64,000 nt of DNA from NCBI GenBank assembly GCA_002501065.1, contig DLRK01000210.1:32464-96463 (forward strand), written 5' to 3'. Under the pieces are notes generated by a model, which saw only the letters and a program-made list of their open reading frames with translations, was not told where the DNA came from and ran no database searches. The position numbers were made by a program, and so were the translations under genes. The stretch comes from Akkermansiaceae bacterium UBA7890 (lineage in GTDB: Bacteria > Verrucomicrobiota > Verrucomicrobiia > Verrucomicrobiales > Akkermansiaceae). Shown in pieces: positions 1-10,065 of the stretch. The stretch's first letter is position 1; each line of letters starts with the position of its first letter.

Positions 1-1
1 A

Positions 2-1528
2 CCGACCGCCGAACCGACCGCCGAGGCGCCGGCCCCGACTCCTCCTCTCTTTGAGAAATCCGAGATGCTCGCGGCCGCGCGTCACGTCGAACGTCCATTC
101 GACGACTTCGCCCTGCAACCACTGCTTCCGAACAAACTCTCGCAGTTCGGTCCGGCCATGGCGTGGGGCGATATCGATGGCGACGGCGACAAGGATCTCT
201 TCCTGGGAGGCGCCGCCGGGCAAGAGGGACAGATTTTCCTGTGCGCGGAGCCGGGGAAGTTCGTCAAACTCGAGGGCAGGACCTGGTTCGCCCCGGACCG
301 CGAGTGCGAGGACATGGGATGCGCGTTCTTCGACGCCGATGGCGACGGCGACCTCGATTTGTATGTGGCAAGCGGGGGCGTGGAAGCTCCGGTGGGCGAT
401 GCCAGTTACCTCGATCGCCTCTATCTCAACCAAGGCGCGGACGGGTCACCGCGTTTTGTGAAGGCTGGAGGGGCGGTTCCCGACCTGCGTGAGAGCTCCG
501 GGCCGGTTGCGGTTGTCGATTTTGATCGCGATGGCGATCCCGACCTGTTCGTCGGTGGACGGCTGGTGCCCGGGGCCTATCCGGCTTCCCCCATGAGCCG
601 CCTGCTGAAGAACGAGGGCGGGAACTTTACCGTAACTGGCGGGCCGCTTGCGATTGGCATGGTGACCGATGCTCTCTGGGCGGATGTCAATGGTGATCGC
701 TGGCCCGATCTGTTGGTGACCACCGAATACGGACCGGTGCGCTCCTTCCTGAACCAGGAAGGCGAACTCATTGAACACACCACGGATTCGGGGCTGGCTC
801 AGTTGTTAGGTTGGTGGAACGGGATCGCGGGAGCGGATATCGACGGGGACGGAGATATCGACTTCGCGGTCACCAACTTCGGTCAAAACACCAAGTATCA
901 CCCGTCTGTCGAGAATCCGCAGGTGATTTACCATGGGGACCTCGCGGCATCGGGGAGAAAGAATATTGTGGAGGCAAAGCCGGGGGAGGGAGGCGGACTG
1001 CGCCCGGTGCGGGGCAAAAGCTGTTCGACCCAGGCAATGCCACATCTCCGGGAGAAATTCCCGACCTTCCATCAATATGCAAGTGCGAAGCTGGAGGAGA
1101 TCTATACTGAAGCCATTCTTGCGGATTGCCTGCGCTTGGAGGTGAACACCCTTGAGAGCGGCATCCTCATCAATGATGGCATGGGGACGTTCGCCTTCCG
1201 CCCGCTCCCGCGACTCGCCCAAGCTTCCCCGGGATTCGGCGTCGCGTTTCTGGATGCCGACGCCGATGTGCACCCGGACCTGATCATCGCGCAGAATTTC
1301 TTTGGTCCGCAGCGTGAGACCGGCCGCATGGACGGCGGCCTGAGCCTCCTGCTGAAGGGCGACGGCACGGGAGGATTTCTCCCGATCCTGCCCGCTCAGA
1401 GCGGTATCATAATCCCTGGAGACGCTACGGCGGTGGAGATTATCAACCTCAATGGAGATTCCCGGCACGACATCGTGGTCGCCACCAATTCTGGTGCAGT
1501 GCAGGTTTTCTTGCAGGCTTCCAATTAG
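2..1528 (+). CDS. FG-GAP/VCBS repeat protein, 3' part (5' end outside window)
   Basis: The reading frame is open to the left edge, so this is the C-terminal 508 residues of a longer protein; an ATG at 65 is probably internal. The visible part starts with a Pro/Ala/Thr/Glu-rich linker and then holds about seven FG-GAP/VCBS-type blades with Asp-rich calcium-loop motifs, for example GDIDGDGDKDLFLGG, FDADGDGDLDLYVASG, VDFDRDGDPDLFVGG and ADIDGDGDIDFAVTN. Such repeats form integrin-alpha-like beta-propellers in exported proteins; in PVC bacteria they are common in CRTAC1-like proteins. No enzyme motif is visible in this part. It ends in TAG 123 bp before a PEP-CTERM gene on the same strand. Its ligand and its N-terminal domains cannot be judged from this window. 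Confidence 0.85.
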   Translation, partial: PTAEPTAEAPAPTPPLFEKSEMLAAARHVERPFDDFALQPLLPNKLSQFGPAMAWGDIDGDGDKDLFLGGAAGQEGQIFLCAEPGKFVKLEGRTWFAPDRECEDMGCAFFDADGDGDLDLYVASGGVEAPVGDASYLDRLYLNQGADGSPRFVKAGGAVPDLRESSGPVAVVDFDRDGDPDLFVGGRLVPGAYPASPMSRLLKNEGGNFTVTGGPLAIGMVTDALWADVNGDRWPDLLVTTEYGPVRSFLNQEGELIEHTTDSGLAQLLGWWNGIAGADIDGDGDIDFAVTNFGQNTKYHPSVENPQVIYHGDLAASGRKNIVEAKPGEGGGLRPVRGKSCSTQAMPHLREKFPTFHQYASAKLEEIYTEAILADCLRLEVNTLESGILINDGMGTFAFRPLPRLAQASPGFGVAFLDADADVHPDLIIAQNFFGPQRETGRMDGGLSLLLKGDGTGGFLPILPAQSGIIIPGDATAVEIINLNGDSRHDIVVATNSGAVQVFLQASN

Positions 1529-1650
1529 GCCCTGATTTCTCCCTCCGAGCCGGGCCTGAAAATTTATTACGATTCCCGCAGATTTTGATTTTAACTCCCA
1601 GAGAATACCCCTAGAAAAGCGGGCGCGGAGATTCAAATTAACACCCGAAA

Positions 1651-2310
1651 ATGAGGAAGCCCTTAACATTACTAGCAGCGATTCTTGCGTCGGCTGCGAT
1701 GTCCCATGGTAGTCATGTCTTAATTTCGCCGGTCTCGGCGACATCGACCACCACGGGTGACCTCTGGCCGGTATCAAACCTCGTGCAAGGACCTGGCGTG
1801 GGTTTCGACGCCGCCGACCCTCACAATCAGATTGGTAGCGGTGGAGGCAGCCGTTGGGTCACGGCAGCGCCTGGTGGTTTTCCCTCCGACTTCATTGTAG
1901 CGGCGGGGGAGCCCGTTCTGACATTTGATCTGGGCAGCGATACGCCCATCAACGCGATTCACACCTGGGGCTACTCCGTCAGCAATGCCAACGGGGTGCA
2001 GGACTTCAGTTTACGCTTTGCCACGGATGCCGACGGAACCGGTGGATTCGGAACTTCGATCCCTTCGAATCCCATGCTCTCGATGCTCATCGATGATGCC
2101 TCCATGCAGACCAATGGATTCGGAGCGGTGACTGCGCGTTACGTCGAGATGACGGTGCATTCGACCTACTATTCCAACGGCGGGCAGGGCCCACCAGCGG
2201 GTGGGGATCGCGTCGGTCTCGGGGAGGTTGCCTTCAGCGTTCCGGAGCCATCCTCCGTGCTCCTTGGATTCCTCGGGCTTGCCGGTCTCGCCTTCCGTCG
2301 CCGCCGCTAG
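1651..2310 (+). CDS. PEP-CTERM protein with discoidin-like domain
   Basis: This is a 219-residue exported protein. Residues 1-20 form a signal peptide with a hydrophobic core (LTLLAAILASAAM). Residues about 24-195 are a discoidin-like module marked by DLWPVSNLVQGPGVGF, GGFPSDF, WGYS, ARYVEM and GGDRVGLGEVAF. Residues about 197-219 are a classical PEP-CTERM signal: VPEPSS, a hydrophobic helix, then a terminal RRRR. PEP-CTERM tails are known exosortase substrates, which implies surface or matrix sorting. The same module recurs in the next two genes, but only this copy has the sorting tail. No good Shine-Dalgarno precedes the ATG; it is chosen because the signal peptide begins there. The ligand is unknown. 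Confidence 0.85.
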   Translation: MRKPLTLLAAILASAAMSHGSHVLISPVSATSTTTGDLWPVSNLVQGPGVGFDAADPHNQIGSGGGSRWVTAAPGGFPSDFIVAAGEPVLTFDLGSDTPINAIHTWGYSVSNANGVQDFSLRFATDADGTGGFGTSIPSNPMLSMLIDDASMQTNGFGAVTARYVEMTVHSTYYSNGGQGPPAGGDRVGLGEVAFSVPEPSSVLLGFLGLAGLAFRRRR

Positions 2311-2342
2311 TCGGGCGACTGCGATCAACGATTTTTCGACAG

Positions 2343-2380
2343 CGCCCTTTCCGGTCGACAACGCCGGGAAGGGCGTTTTA
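2343..2380 (+). terminator. Rho-independent terminator
   Basis: A 12-bp stem (2343-2354 with 2364-2375, one G:T wobble) with a 9-nt loop is followed directly by TTTT. It lies 33 bp after the PEP-CTERM gene stop and before the next start at 2412, so the two related genes are probably separate transcripts. Confidence 0.8.
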
Positions 2381-2411
2381 CGTTTCTTCCAAATCACTCT
2401 CCCTACCAACC

Positions 2412-5015
2412 ATGAGATCCTTCCAAATTTATCGAGGCCGGCAGTTGGTCCTGGCGGCAAGTAGCCTGTTCTTCGGCGCCGTTGGTCTGCAGGCCGCCAA
2501 CTTCCACCCCATCGATGCAATCGGTTCCAACATGACCGACGGAAACCCCGGTGGAAATCCGATCAGCAACATCATTCAGGGGCCCGGCATCGGCTTCGGC
2601 GCTGCTGAACCCCACGCTGGTGCTGGTCCGAGCAGTACCTGGTATACCGATGCTCCCGGCGGCTTTCCCTCTGACTATGTCGCCGTGCATGCCGGGCCAG
2701 AATACCTCTGGTTCGATCTTGGGTCGGACGTTACGGTGGCCGAGATCAGCTACTGGGGCTACTCCACCACCAATGCCAATGGGGTGAAGGGCTTCAACGT
2801 GAGTTTCGCCACTGAGGCCGAGGGTGGCGCCGCCGGGCTCGGAGACGAATCCTACGGTACGTCGGTTACGGCCAATCCATCTTTCGAAGCGACCATTGAC
2901 ACTGCGCCTCGCCAGAGCTTTGGCTTCAATCCGGTGACGGCTCGCTACGTGCGCGTGGAGGTGACTTCCACGCACATCACCAATGGCGGGAATGGTCCGC
3001 CGGCGGGTGGCGACCGTGTGGGCGTTGGTGAGATCGCCTTTGAGGAGGCGCTCATCTCGCCTGATCCGCAAATCTCGATCGAGTCGGAGATCGTTCTTTC
3101 TCTGACCACCATGGTGGACGTCTTCGACATCCCGGTAGCCAATGTTGGGAATTCGGAACTACTGATCAGTTCGGCCAATTTGATAGGTCCCAATGCGGAC
3201 GCCTTTCGAGTGCCCTCTTTCCCGCCTGGCCTCGGGCCTCTCTCCGATGATATTATTGAAGTGCAATTCAATCCTGCTGGATTGGTGGGGCCGGTTTCCG
3301 CAACGCTGCAGATCTCCAGCAATGATCCGGATGACGCCGTCCGGGAGGTGCTCCTGACCGGAACGGTCCCTCCCACCGAGCAGGACATAGTGGTTCCGGG
3401 ATCGATTGATCGGGGCAGGATTACGTCTCTCGATATCTTTGATCTCACCATCATGAATGGCGGAGGATCGGATCTCACCATCAGCGGGGTCAGCTTCACG
3501 GGACCGAACGCGGCAGCATTCAGCGTGATCAATCCACCCGTGTCGATTCCGATGCTCAGTGACGAACTCTTTCAGATCGAGATCGATCCCGCAGGATTGG
3601 ACGGACCGATTTCAGCCACGTTCCAAATTGAGAGCAACGATCCCGACACGCCTACGGCGGAGGTTCTGATCAGTGCTGAAGCTCTTGGTGATGCGGATCA
3701 GTTCTATCCGATTGCGAGCGTGCAATCCTCAACCTCCGGCAACGATCTCTGGCCGGCCTCCAACCTGGTCCAGGGGCCCGGGGTGGGATTTTCTGACGTG
3801 CAACCGCACGAGAAGACGGCAGGTGGTGCCGGAGGGATGTGGGTGACCGCGGCCTGCGGTTTTCCCTGCGACTACATCGAGACGACGGGTCTGCCGATCC
3901 TCACCTTTGATTTGGGCGAAAACGTTCCGCTCTGTGAGATCAGCATCTGGGGATACTCGGCCACGAACTCGAACGGATTGAGCGAGTTCAGCCTGCGCTT
4001 CGCCTCAGAGGCGGATGGACCGAACGGATTCGGGACGAACATCGATTTCAATCCCAGCTACGGAGGAATCGATTCCGGAGCGCTACCCAATGAAGACGAC
4101 ATTTCGCGCTTCAGCTTCCTCCTTGGCCAGGAGATCACTGCGCGCTATGTTGAGCTGACCTGTCTGGACAATCACTTCATATTCCCGGGCAACGGGGCTG
4201 GTGGGGAGATTCCAGGAGGTGATCGCGTCGGGATCGGTGAAGTCGCCTTTGAGATTACGACCTGTGAAACGCCCACTTTTTTCTTCAATGTTGAGGATTC
4301 GGGCGACGACCTGATCCTCACCTGGGACAGTCAGGCAGGCTTCCTTTACAACATTCGGAGTGAGGCCGAACCAGCCGATGGTCCGCCCGCGAATTGGCCG
4401 ATCTACGATGGACACATGGAGATTGCAGCGACTCCTCCGCGGAACACGCTCATTATTCCGCGTCCGGTTGATCCGCTCCGGCTCTTCGTGGCCGAATCGT
4501 TCCCGGTTCCGCCCGTGGAGGTCTTTGCTGACGATTTCGAGAGTGGCCCGGGCGATTGGGAAACCGGCTCTTCCGGCGCAGTCGGGACAGCCTGGGAACA
4601 TGGACCGCCATCCCTGGGGGGGCCTCCGGCTGCCAATAGCCCGGTGAATTGTTTCGGAACGAATCTGTCCGCGCGCTACGAGATCGAAGCCAATGTCTGG
4701 TTGCGTTCGCCGGCAATTGACCTGACCGCGGCCACTGAGGCGACTCTGGACTACGCGCGCTTTATCGATATCGAAGCTGGGTTTGATTTTGGCTCGGTCT
4801 CGATTCTGGATGCGACCGACAACTCTCTCATCGCAGACATCGAGACGGATATCGATGGTCTCTTGACCGAATGGGAGAATTCCCGGCACCCCCTGCCGGC
4901 AGCGGCCATGGGCAGGATGATCAAGATCCAGTTCCGCCTTGAATCCGACAACTTCGTGGATCCCACCGAATATTTCGGATTCTACGTGGACGATGTGCAG
5001 GTGACTGCCCGCTAG
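2412..5015 (+). CDS. Exported protein with two discoidin-like and two choice-of-anchor-D domains
   Basis: This 867-residue exported protein has a signal peptide at residues 1-28 ending near GAVGLQA. Domain order: discoidin-like module (about 29-215), two HYDIN/choice-of-anchor-D beta domains (about 217-315 and 322-425, each with FNPAGL- or DPAGL-type turns and SNDPD strands), a second discoidin-like module (about 433-615, with DLWPASNLVQGPGVGF and GGDRVGIGEVAFE), a short beta domain, and a C-terminal jelly-roll-like region (DDFESGPGDW to YVDDVQV) resembling MAM-type modules. No catalytic motif, membrane anchor or PEP-CTERM tail is visible. It is probably a secreted adhesive or surface protein. 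The shared modules with both neighbours point to local duplication. Confidence 0.8.
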   Translation: MRSFQIYRGRQLVLAASSLFFGAVGLQAANFHPIDAIGSNMTDGNPGGNPISNIIQGPGIGFGAAEPHAGAGPSSTWYTDAPGGFPSDYVAVHAGPEYLWFDLGSDVTVAEISYWGYSTTNANGVKGFNVSFATEAEGGAAGLGDESYGTSVTANPSFEATIDTAPRQSFGFNPVTARYVRVEVTSTHITNGGNGPPAGGDRVGVGEIAFEEALISPDPQISIESEIVLSLTTMVDVFDIPVANVGNSELLISSANLIGPNADAFRVPSFPPGLGPLSDDIIEVQFNPAGLVGPVSATLQISSNDPDDAVREVLLTGTVPPTEQDIVVPGSIDRGRITSLDIFDLTIMNGGGSDLTISGVSFTGPNAAAFSVINPPVSIPMLSDELFQIEIDPAGLDGPISATFQIESNDPDTPTAEVLISAEALGDADQFYPIASVQSSTSGNDLWPASNLVQGPGVGFSDVQPHEKTAGGAGGMWVTAACGFPCDYIETTGLPILTFDLGENVPLCEISIWGYSATNSNGLSEFSLRFASEADGPNGFGTNIDFNPSYGGIDSGALPNEDDISRFSFLLGQEITARYVELTCLDNHFIFPGNGAGGEIPGGDRVGIGEVAFEITTCETPTFFFNVEDSGDDLILTWDSQAGFLYNIRSEAEPADGPPANWPIYDGHMEIAATPPRNTLIIPRPVDPLRLFVAESFPVPPVEVFADDFESGPGDWETGSSGAVGTAWEHGPPSLGGPPAANSPVNCFGTNLSARYEIEANVWLRSPAIDLTAATEATLDYARFIDIEAGFDFGSVSILDATDNSLIADIETDIDGLLTEWENSRHPLPAAAMGRMIKIQFRLESDNFVDPTEYFGFYVDDVQVTAR

Positions 5016-5023
5016 ATTGATCA

Positions 5024-5056
5024 GCGCGCCTGCTTCGCCTTGCAGGCGCGCGATTT
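5024..5056 (+). terminator. Rho-independent terminator
   Basis: A perfect 10-bp GC-rich inverted repeat (GCGCGCCTGC at 5024-5033, GCAGGCGCGC at 5042-5051) with an 8-nt loop is followed by GATTTT. It starts 9 bp after the stop of the preceding gene and separates it from the CotH-like gene. Confidence 0.75.
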
Positions 5057-5140
5057 TGCGGCGAGCGTGTCCAGATAATCCCCAACTTTGCATCCGTCTC
5101 CGGAGTGTTCTCGCTCTGGATGCGGTTGGCTTACTATCTT

Positions 5141-8100
5141 ATGAATCGCCCCAATTTTATGAATGCGGCTGTTGCCGTGGTCCTCGGTGTCATCGCCGCT
5201 TCTCCCGCCAGAGCGGCCAACTTTCATCCGATCGACAGCGTCACAACTTCGTCCGCCGGCGACCTCTGGCCGGTTTCCAATCTGATCCAGGGACCGGGAT
5301 CGGGATTCGCGAATGCTGAACCTCATGACCAGACGGGGAGTGGTTCGGGAGCTCTCTGGGTCACTGGTGCGCCTGGTGGTTTTCCGTCTGACTACCTCGC
5401 GGTGGCGGGTGCGCCTGTTCTGGTTCTCGATCTGGGGGACGATCTTCCCCTCACTGAAGTGAGCGTGTGGGGTTACTCCTCCACCAATGCCAACGGGGTG
5501 AGCGAGTTCAGTCTGCAGTTTGCAACGGACGCGGAGGGCACGGGGAGTTTCGGGTCTTCCATCACCTACAACCCGATCTTCAATCCGGTAATCGGCAACG
5601 TTACACGGCAGAGTTTTGCCTTTGGTCAATCCGTGACGGCCCGCTACGTTGAGTTTACCTGCGCGGACAACTTTTACTCGAACGGGGGTGACGGACCACC
5701 ACCGGGAGGTGATCGCGTCGGGTTGGGAGAAATCGCCTTTGAAATTGGCGCCCCCACCACCGATCCGCTCATCGATCTGCCTGCCAATGTCGGCCTGGAT
5801 CTCGATGGCTCGGTGCAGGCCTTCGATATTCCGATCGGCAACCTCGGAGCGACCCAGACCCTCACCATCAACGGGATCTCGTTCACGGGAGTCCACGCGG
5901 GGGCCTTCTCCGAGTTGTCGGCCCCCGCATCCCTGGCACCGGGAGGCAATGGCATCATCCAGATCAGCTTCAATCCAACCGGCCTCTCCGGAACGATCTC
6001 AGCCGGCCTGCAGGTGCAGAGCACTGATCCGGACACGCCCACTGCGGTTGTGGGCTTGAGCGGGTTCCTCCACGATCCGAAACTGGTGGTAGCGGGCAGT
6101 TATGACCTGGGACAGTTCCCCGCCGGGGGGGGAGTTCAGAACGGGGCGTTGCCCATTTCAAACGGGGGCGGAGGACAGACCTTGACGATCTCCAACACCT
6201 CCATCGGCGGTGCGGACGCCAATCACTTCACGGTCACCGCTGCTCCCGCCAATCTCCTGCCCTTTGCGACCGGATTGATCAGTTTGAGTTTCGATCCGCT
6301 CGGCGAGGAGGGTGAATTCGACGCCCAACTCACCATCACCTCGAATGATGCGAGCGATTCCACCGCGGTCGTGAATCTCACCGCCCGGGTGGGTGCTGTG
6401 ATCCCGGACTCCGGAGTGCGCATCAACGAGTTCATGGCCAGCAATGGACTTGCCCTGGACGATGGCGACGGCAACTCCTCGGACTGGATTGAAATCTACA
6501 ATGCCGGTCCCGGAGTCGCCGATCTCACCGGGTGGTACCTGACCGATGAGGGGGACAATTTGGAGAAGTGGCGGTTCCCTGCCGCCACCACCATCCCTGC
6601 GAACGGCTATCTGCTCGTCTTCGCATCGGGTCAGAACAGCGATAATCATGTCGACGCCGGCGGCTTTCTTCACACCAACTTTCGCCTGGGCACGGGTGGA
6701 GAGTACCTCGCGCTGGTCAAGGACAACGGAGTGACCGTGGTGAGCGAATTCGCCCCCACCTTTCCTCCGCAGTTCAACGATGTCTCCTACGGGACGTTCC
6801 AGAGTGGGGGATCAGTCAGCAACCTGATCGGCAATTCCGATGCCGAGGTCTTCATCCCCGGCGACGGATCGCTCGGCAACACCTGGCACTTCGACTCCTT
6901 CACTCCCGGCGGAGACTGGATTTCCGGAACGGGGCAGGGCGTGGGATACGATACCGGGCAGGACTACGACCAGTACATCACGACCGATGTGGAGAGCGAG
7001 ATGCGGACGCAGGGGACCTCGGCTTTTATCCGCTTTCCGTTCACGATGGCGAACGCTTCGGCGGCGACAGCCTTGACTCTAGCCTTTCGCTACGACGACG
7101 GATTCGTGGCCTATCTCAACGGGAGAGAGATTGCCAGCCGCAACGCACCGGACCTGCCCGTTTGGGACGACACTGCCGAGGGCAACGTGAACGAGAGTGC
7201 CAACTCGGAGATCATCGATGTCTCCGCCTTCCTCGGCGATTTGCAGAATGGCGATAACGTATTTGCGGTTCACGGGTTGAATCGCTCCTCGGGGAGCTCG
7301 GATTTTCTGGTTGAGGTTTCGCTCGAAGCCAGCGCCTCGGGTGGTGGCCCATTGTCCTTCGGCTACCTCAGTTCCCCGACGCCGGGGCTTCCCAACGCGG
7401 AGTCCACCACTCCCGGACCCGTGATTCAGAATGTCTCTCATCTTCCTGCGCAGCAGCCGACCTCGCTGCAGAATATCGTGGTGACCGCCGAGGTGGCGCC
7501 CCGGCTCGCTGCGATCACGACGGTCAATCTGGTGTATCGGGTCGACTTCGGCGCGGAGGTTGCCATTCCGATGACAGTCGACGCGGGCAGCCATACCGCC
7601 TCCATCCCCTCGTCGGTCTACCGATCGGGAGATATGGTGCGCTGGTATGTGAGCGCTTCTGATGGGAATGGAAATGTCGGGCGCGCGCCCGTCTTTCTCG
7701 ATCGCACGGGCAACAACCAATCGCCGGAGTATTTCGGCACGGTGATCCTGGATGTCCGACTCTCCTCGCCGTTACCCATCTTCCAGTGGTTCGCGCAAAG
7801 CGAGTCAGCCGCCAACACGCGCAGTGGGACGAGAGCCTCGGTCTACTTCGGCGAGAGATTCTATGATAATATATTTGTCCGGAAACGTGGTGGCGCAACT
7901 AACGGGAGTTCCCAGAAGTTCAACTTCAACAAGGGGGACGGCCTCTACATCAACAGCGATATGCCCTCGGTGGGCGAGATCAACATGAACGCGCGGGGAT
8001 CCGACAGCACCTACGTGCGGCAGACTCTGGCCTTCGAGGCCTGCCAGGCGGCCGGGAACGCGGGTTGCAATTCGGCTCTTTGGTACATGCGGTTGAACGG

Positions 8101-10006
8101 AATCTTCGATCGTGTCGGCGTTTTCATCGAACAGGTGGATGAAGATTTTCTCGACCGCAACGGGTATGATCCAGCCAGCGATCTCTACAAGTTCGTCCAG
8201 CGGAGCAACTTGAACCCGGTATTCTTCGATACCATCACCGGGATCGAGAAGAAGACCGGTGACCAGAGCGATTTGACGACCGTGCAGAATCTGGTGGCAG
8301 GCCTCAATCGGAGAACCAGCACTGCGCGCCGCCGTTACGTCATCGACAACCTGGACCTTCCCCAGATCGTGAACTATCTCGCCGTGCGCTCGATCACCCA
8401 GGATGCCGACGATGTCCGCAAGAACTTTTACGGCTACGTCGACAACCGGGGCGATCAGCGCTGGCGGATCTTCCCGTGGGACAAGGACTGGACCTTCGGC
8501 GTGACTGGAGACGGTGGCACGCACCTGCCGCATCCCTTTTTCGGGGACCAGGAACATGCCAAGCAGAATGCGAATCAGTGGAACGTGCTCTACGATGTTC
8601 TCTTCGAGGAAACCACCACCCAGCGCCTCTACCTGCGCCGCTTGCGCACGGTGATGGACGAGGTGCTGCAGTCGTCCTCCACTCCGCGGGCGCGGCGCTA
8701 CTTCGAGAACCGTGCAGAGGAGATCATTGCCCCGGCCAGTCCGCCGCTGAGCTCCAGCATCTCATCGATCAACAACTACCTGAACAGTCGGCGCAACGTG
8801 CTCTTCAATAATTACCCCAGCCTGATTCCGGATTCGCAGGTGGCGAATCCCGACCTCCGCATCAGCGCCGCGGAACATGATCCGGTTTCGGCCAATCAGG
8901 ACGAAGAGTATATCGTCCTGACCAATCACGAAGCGACCGAGATCGACATTTCGGGTTGGAAGCTCACCGGGGGTGTGGAGTTCACCTTTGCCCCGGGCAC
9001 GGTCATCGAGCGGGGGGGAGAGCTCTACCTCTCTCCGGATACGCTCGCCTTTCGCAATCGGGCGACTTCACCAACCGGAAACGAAGAGCGCCTCGTGGTG
9101 GGACCCTACGCCGGTCATCTCTCCAATTTCGGAGAGACTCTCAATCTCGTGAGCCCCGCGGAGGTAATCGTTTCATCCTTCCAGACTCCGGTCAATCCAA
9201 GCGATCCGCAGCGCTACCTCGTGGTTAGCGAACTCATGTATCATCCAGCCGATCCCAATCCCGATGCCGAGTTCATCGAACTGATGAACGTCAGCGACTC
9301 CGTGACGGTGAATTTGAGCGGAGTGCATTTCACCGCCGGCATTGATTACACCTTTCCCGATGGAACCATGCTGGCTCCGGGAGCACGTATCGTGGTCTCC
9401 TTCCCCGATTTTCAGAATGGCTCCCGCTTCAACAATGGCAGCGATCGCATCAAGTTGGAGGATGCCACCAATAGTACCATCCGGGAGTTTACCTTCGACG
9501 ACGAAGTGCTCTGGCCGACCGGTCCCGACGGTGGCGGGTTCAGCCTGATCCTGAGGAACCCGGCCGGCAATCCCGATCACAATGACCCCGCAAACTGGCG
9601 GGAGAGCACCCGGCCGGGCGGCAATCCCGGGGGCAGCGATGCCGTTTCCTTCACCGGGAATCCCAATGACGATCTTGATTCTGATGGACTCGGAGCCTTG
9701 CTGGAATACGCGACCGGGTCGTCGGACCAGGGCCCCGATGGCAGCCCGGTCGCCCTTGCAACCACCGGTGACGGCCGCCTCGTGCTCACCCTGCAGGTGA
9801 ACCAGGCTGCCGACGACGTGAGTCATCGGCTCGAGCTCTCAAGCGACCTCGTCAACTGGACCGATGCCGGCTCCGGATTCTCCCTGGTCTCGTTCACCAA
9901 TCACGGCGATGGGACCGCTACCCGGACCTATCAAAGTGGTCCTGGACTGGTGAACGCAGCAGTGCCCCGGCGCTTCGTGCGGGTCGAGTTCTCCCGCGCA
10001 CCCTAG
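5141..10006 (+). CDS. Giant exported lamin-tail/CotH kinase-like protein
   Basis: The frame is open from a GTG at 5105, but the ATG at 5141 gives a compact signal peptide (MNRPNFMNAAVAVVLGV... SPARA), so about 1,621 residues. Domain order from that start: discoidin-like module (about 25-205), two choice-of-anchor-D domains (about 215-420), lamin-tail domain beginning VRINEFMASNG (about 426-540), a beta-sandwich with YDDGFVAYLNG, a CotH-like kinase domain (about 870-1190) with the metal/ATP-type motif FPWDKDWTFG, two more lamin-tail domains (about 1240-1345 and 1363-1473), and a tail with DDLDSDGLGALLEYA. Spore-coat CotH is a protein kinase; kinase activity of this exported relative is inference. 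A second lamin-tail/CotH protein lies near the right end of the window. Confidence 0.8.
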   Translation: MNRPNFMNAAVAVVLGVIAASPARAANFHPIDSVTTSSAGDLWPVSNLIQGPGSGFANAEPHDQTGSGSGALWVTGAPGGFPSDYLAVAGAPVLVLDLGDDLPLTEVSVWGYSSTNANGVSEFSLQFATDAEGTGSFGSSITYNPIFNPVIGNVTRQSFAFGQSVTARYVEFTCADNFYSNGGDGPPPGGDRVGLGEIAFEIGAPTTDPLIDLPANVGLDLDGSVQAFDIPIGNLGATQTLTINGISFTGVHAGAFSELSAPASLAPGGNGIIQISFNPTGLSGTISAGLQVQSTDPDTPTAVVGLSGFLHDPKLVVAGSYDLGQFPAGGGVQNGALPISNGGGGQTLTISNTSIGGADANHFTVTAAPANLLPFATGLISLSFDPLGEEGEFDAQLTITSNDASDSTAVVNLTARVGAVIPDSGVRINEFMASNGLALDDGDGNSSDWIEIYNAGPGVADLTGWYLTDEGDNLEKWRFPAATTIPANGYLLVFASGQNSDNHVDAGGFLHTNFRLGTGGEYLALVKDNGVTVVSEFAPTFPPQFNDVSYGTFQSGGSVSNLIGNSDAEVFIPGDGSLGNTWHFDSFTPGGDWISGTGQGVGYDTGQDYDQYITTDVESEMRTQGTSAFIRFPFTMANASAATALTLAFRYDDGFVAYLNGREIASRNAPDLPVWDDTAEGNVNESANSEIIDVSAFLGDLQNGDNVFAVHGLNRSSGSSDFLVEVSLEASASGGGPLSFGYLSSPTPGLPNAESTTPGPVIQNVSHLPAQQPTSLQNIVVTAEVAPRLAAITTVNLVYRVDFGAEVAIPMTVDAGSHTASIPSSVYRSGDMVRWYVSASDGNGNVGRAPVFLDRTGNNQSPEYFGTVILDVRLSSPLPIFQWFAQSESAANTRSGTRASVYFGERFYDNIFVRKRGGATNGSSQKFNFNKGDGLYINSDMPSVGEINMNARGSDSTYVRQTLAFEACQAAGNAGCNSALWYMRLNGIFDRVGVFIEQVDEDFLDRNGYDPASDLYKFVQRSNLNPVFFDTITGIEKKTGDQSDLTTVQNLVAGLNRRTSTARRRYVIDNLDLPQIVNYLAVRSITQDADDVRKNFYGYVDNRGDQRWRIFPWDKDWTFGVTGDGGTHLPHPFFGDQEHAKQNANQWNVLYDVLFEETTTQRLYLRRLRTVMDEVLQSSSTPRARRYFENRAEEIIAPASPPLSSSISSINNYLNSRRNVLFNNYPSLIPDSQVANPDLRISAAEHDPVSANQDEEYIVLTNHEATEIDISGWKLTGGVEFTFAPGTVIERGGELYLSPDTLAFRNRATSPTGNEERLVVGPYAGHLSNFGETLNLVSPAEVIVSSFQTPVNPSDPQRYLVVSELMYHPADPNPDAEFIELMNVSDSVTVNLSGVHFTAGIDYTFPDGTMLAPGARIVVSFPDFQNGSRFNNGSDRIKLEDATNSTIREFTFDDEVLWPTGPDGGGFSLILRNPAGNPDHNDPANWRESTRPGGNPGGSDAVSFTGNPNDDLDSDGLGALLEYATGSSDQGPDGSPVALATTGDGRLVLTLQVNQAADDVSHRLELSSDLVNWTDAGSGFSLVSFTNHGDGTATRTYQSGPGLVNAAVPRRFVRVEFSRAP

Positions 10007-10065
10007 GGGTTGTCCCGACTGCTCCTTCGTGAAGTTCAGGCTGGGTGTGAGCAGGCGGCAGAAAT

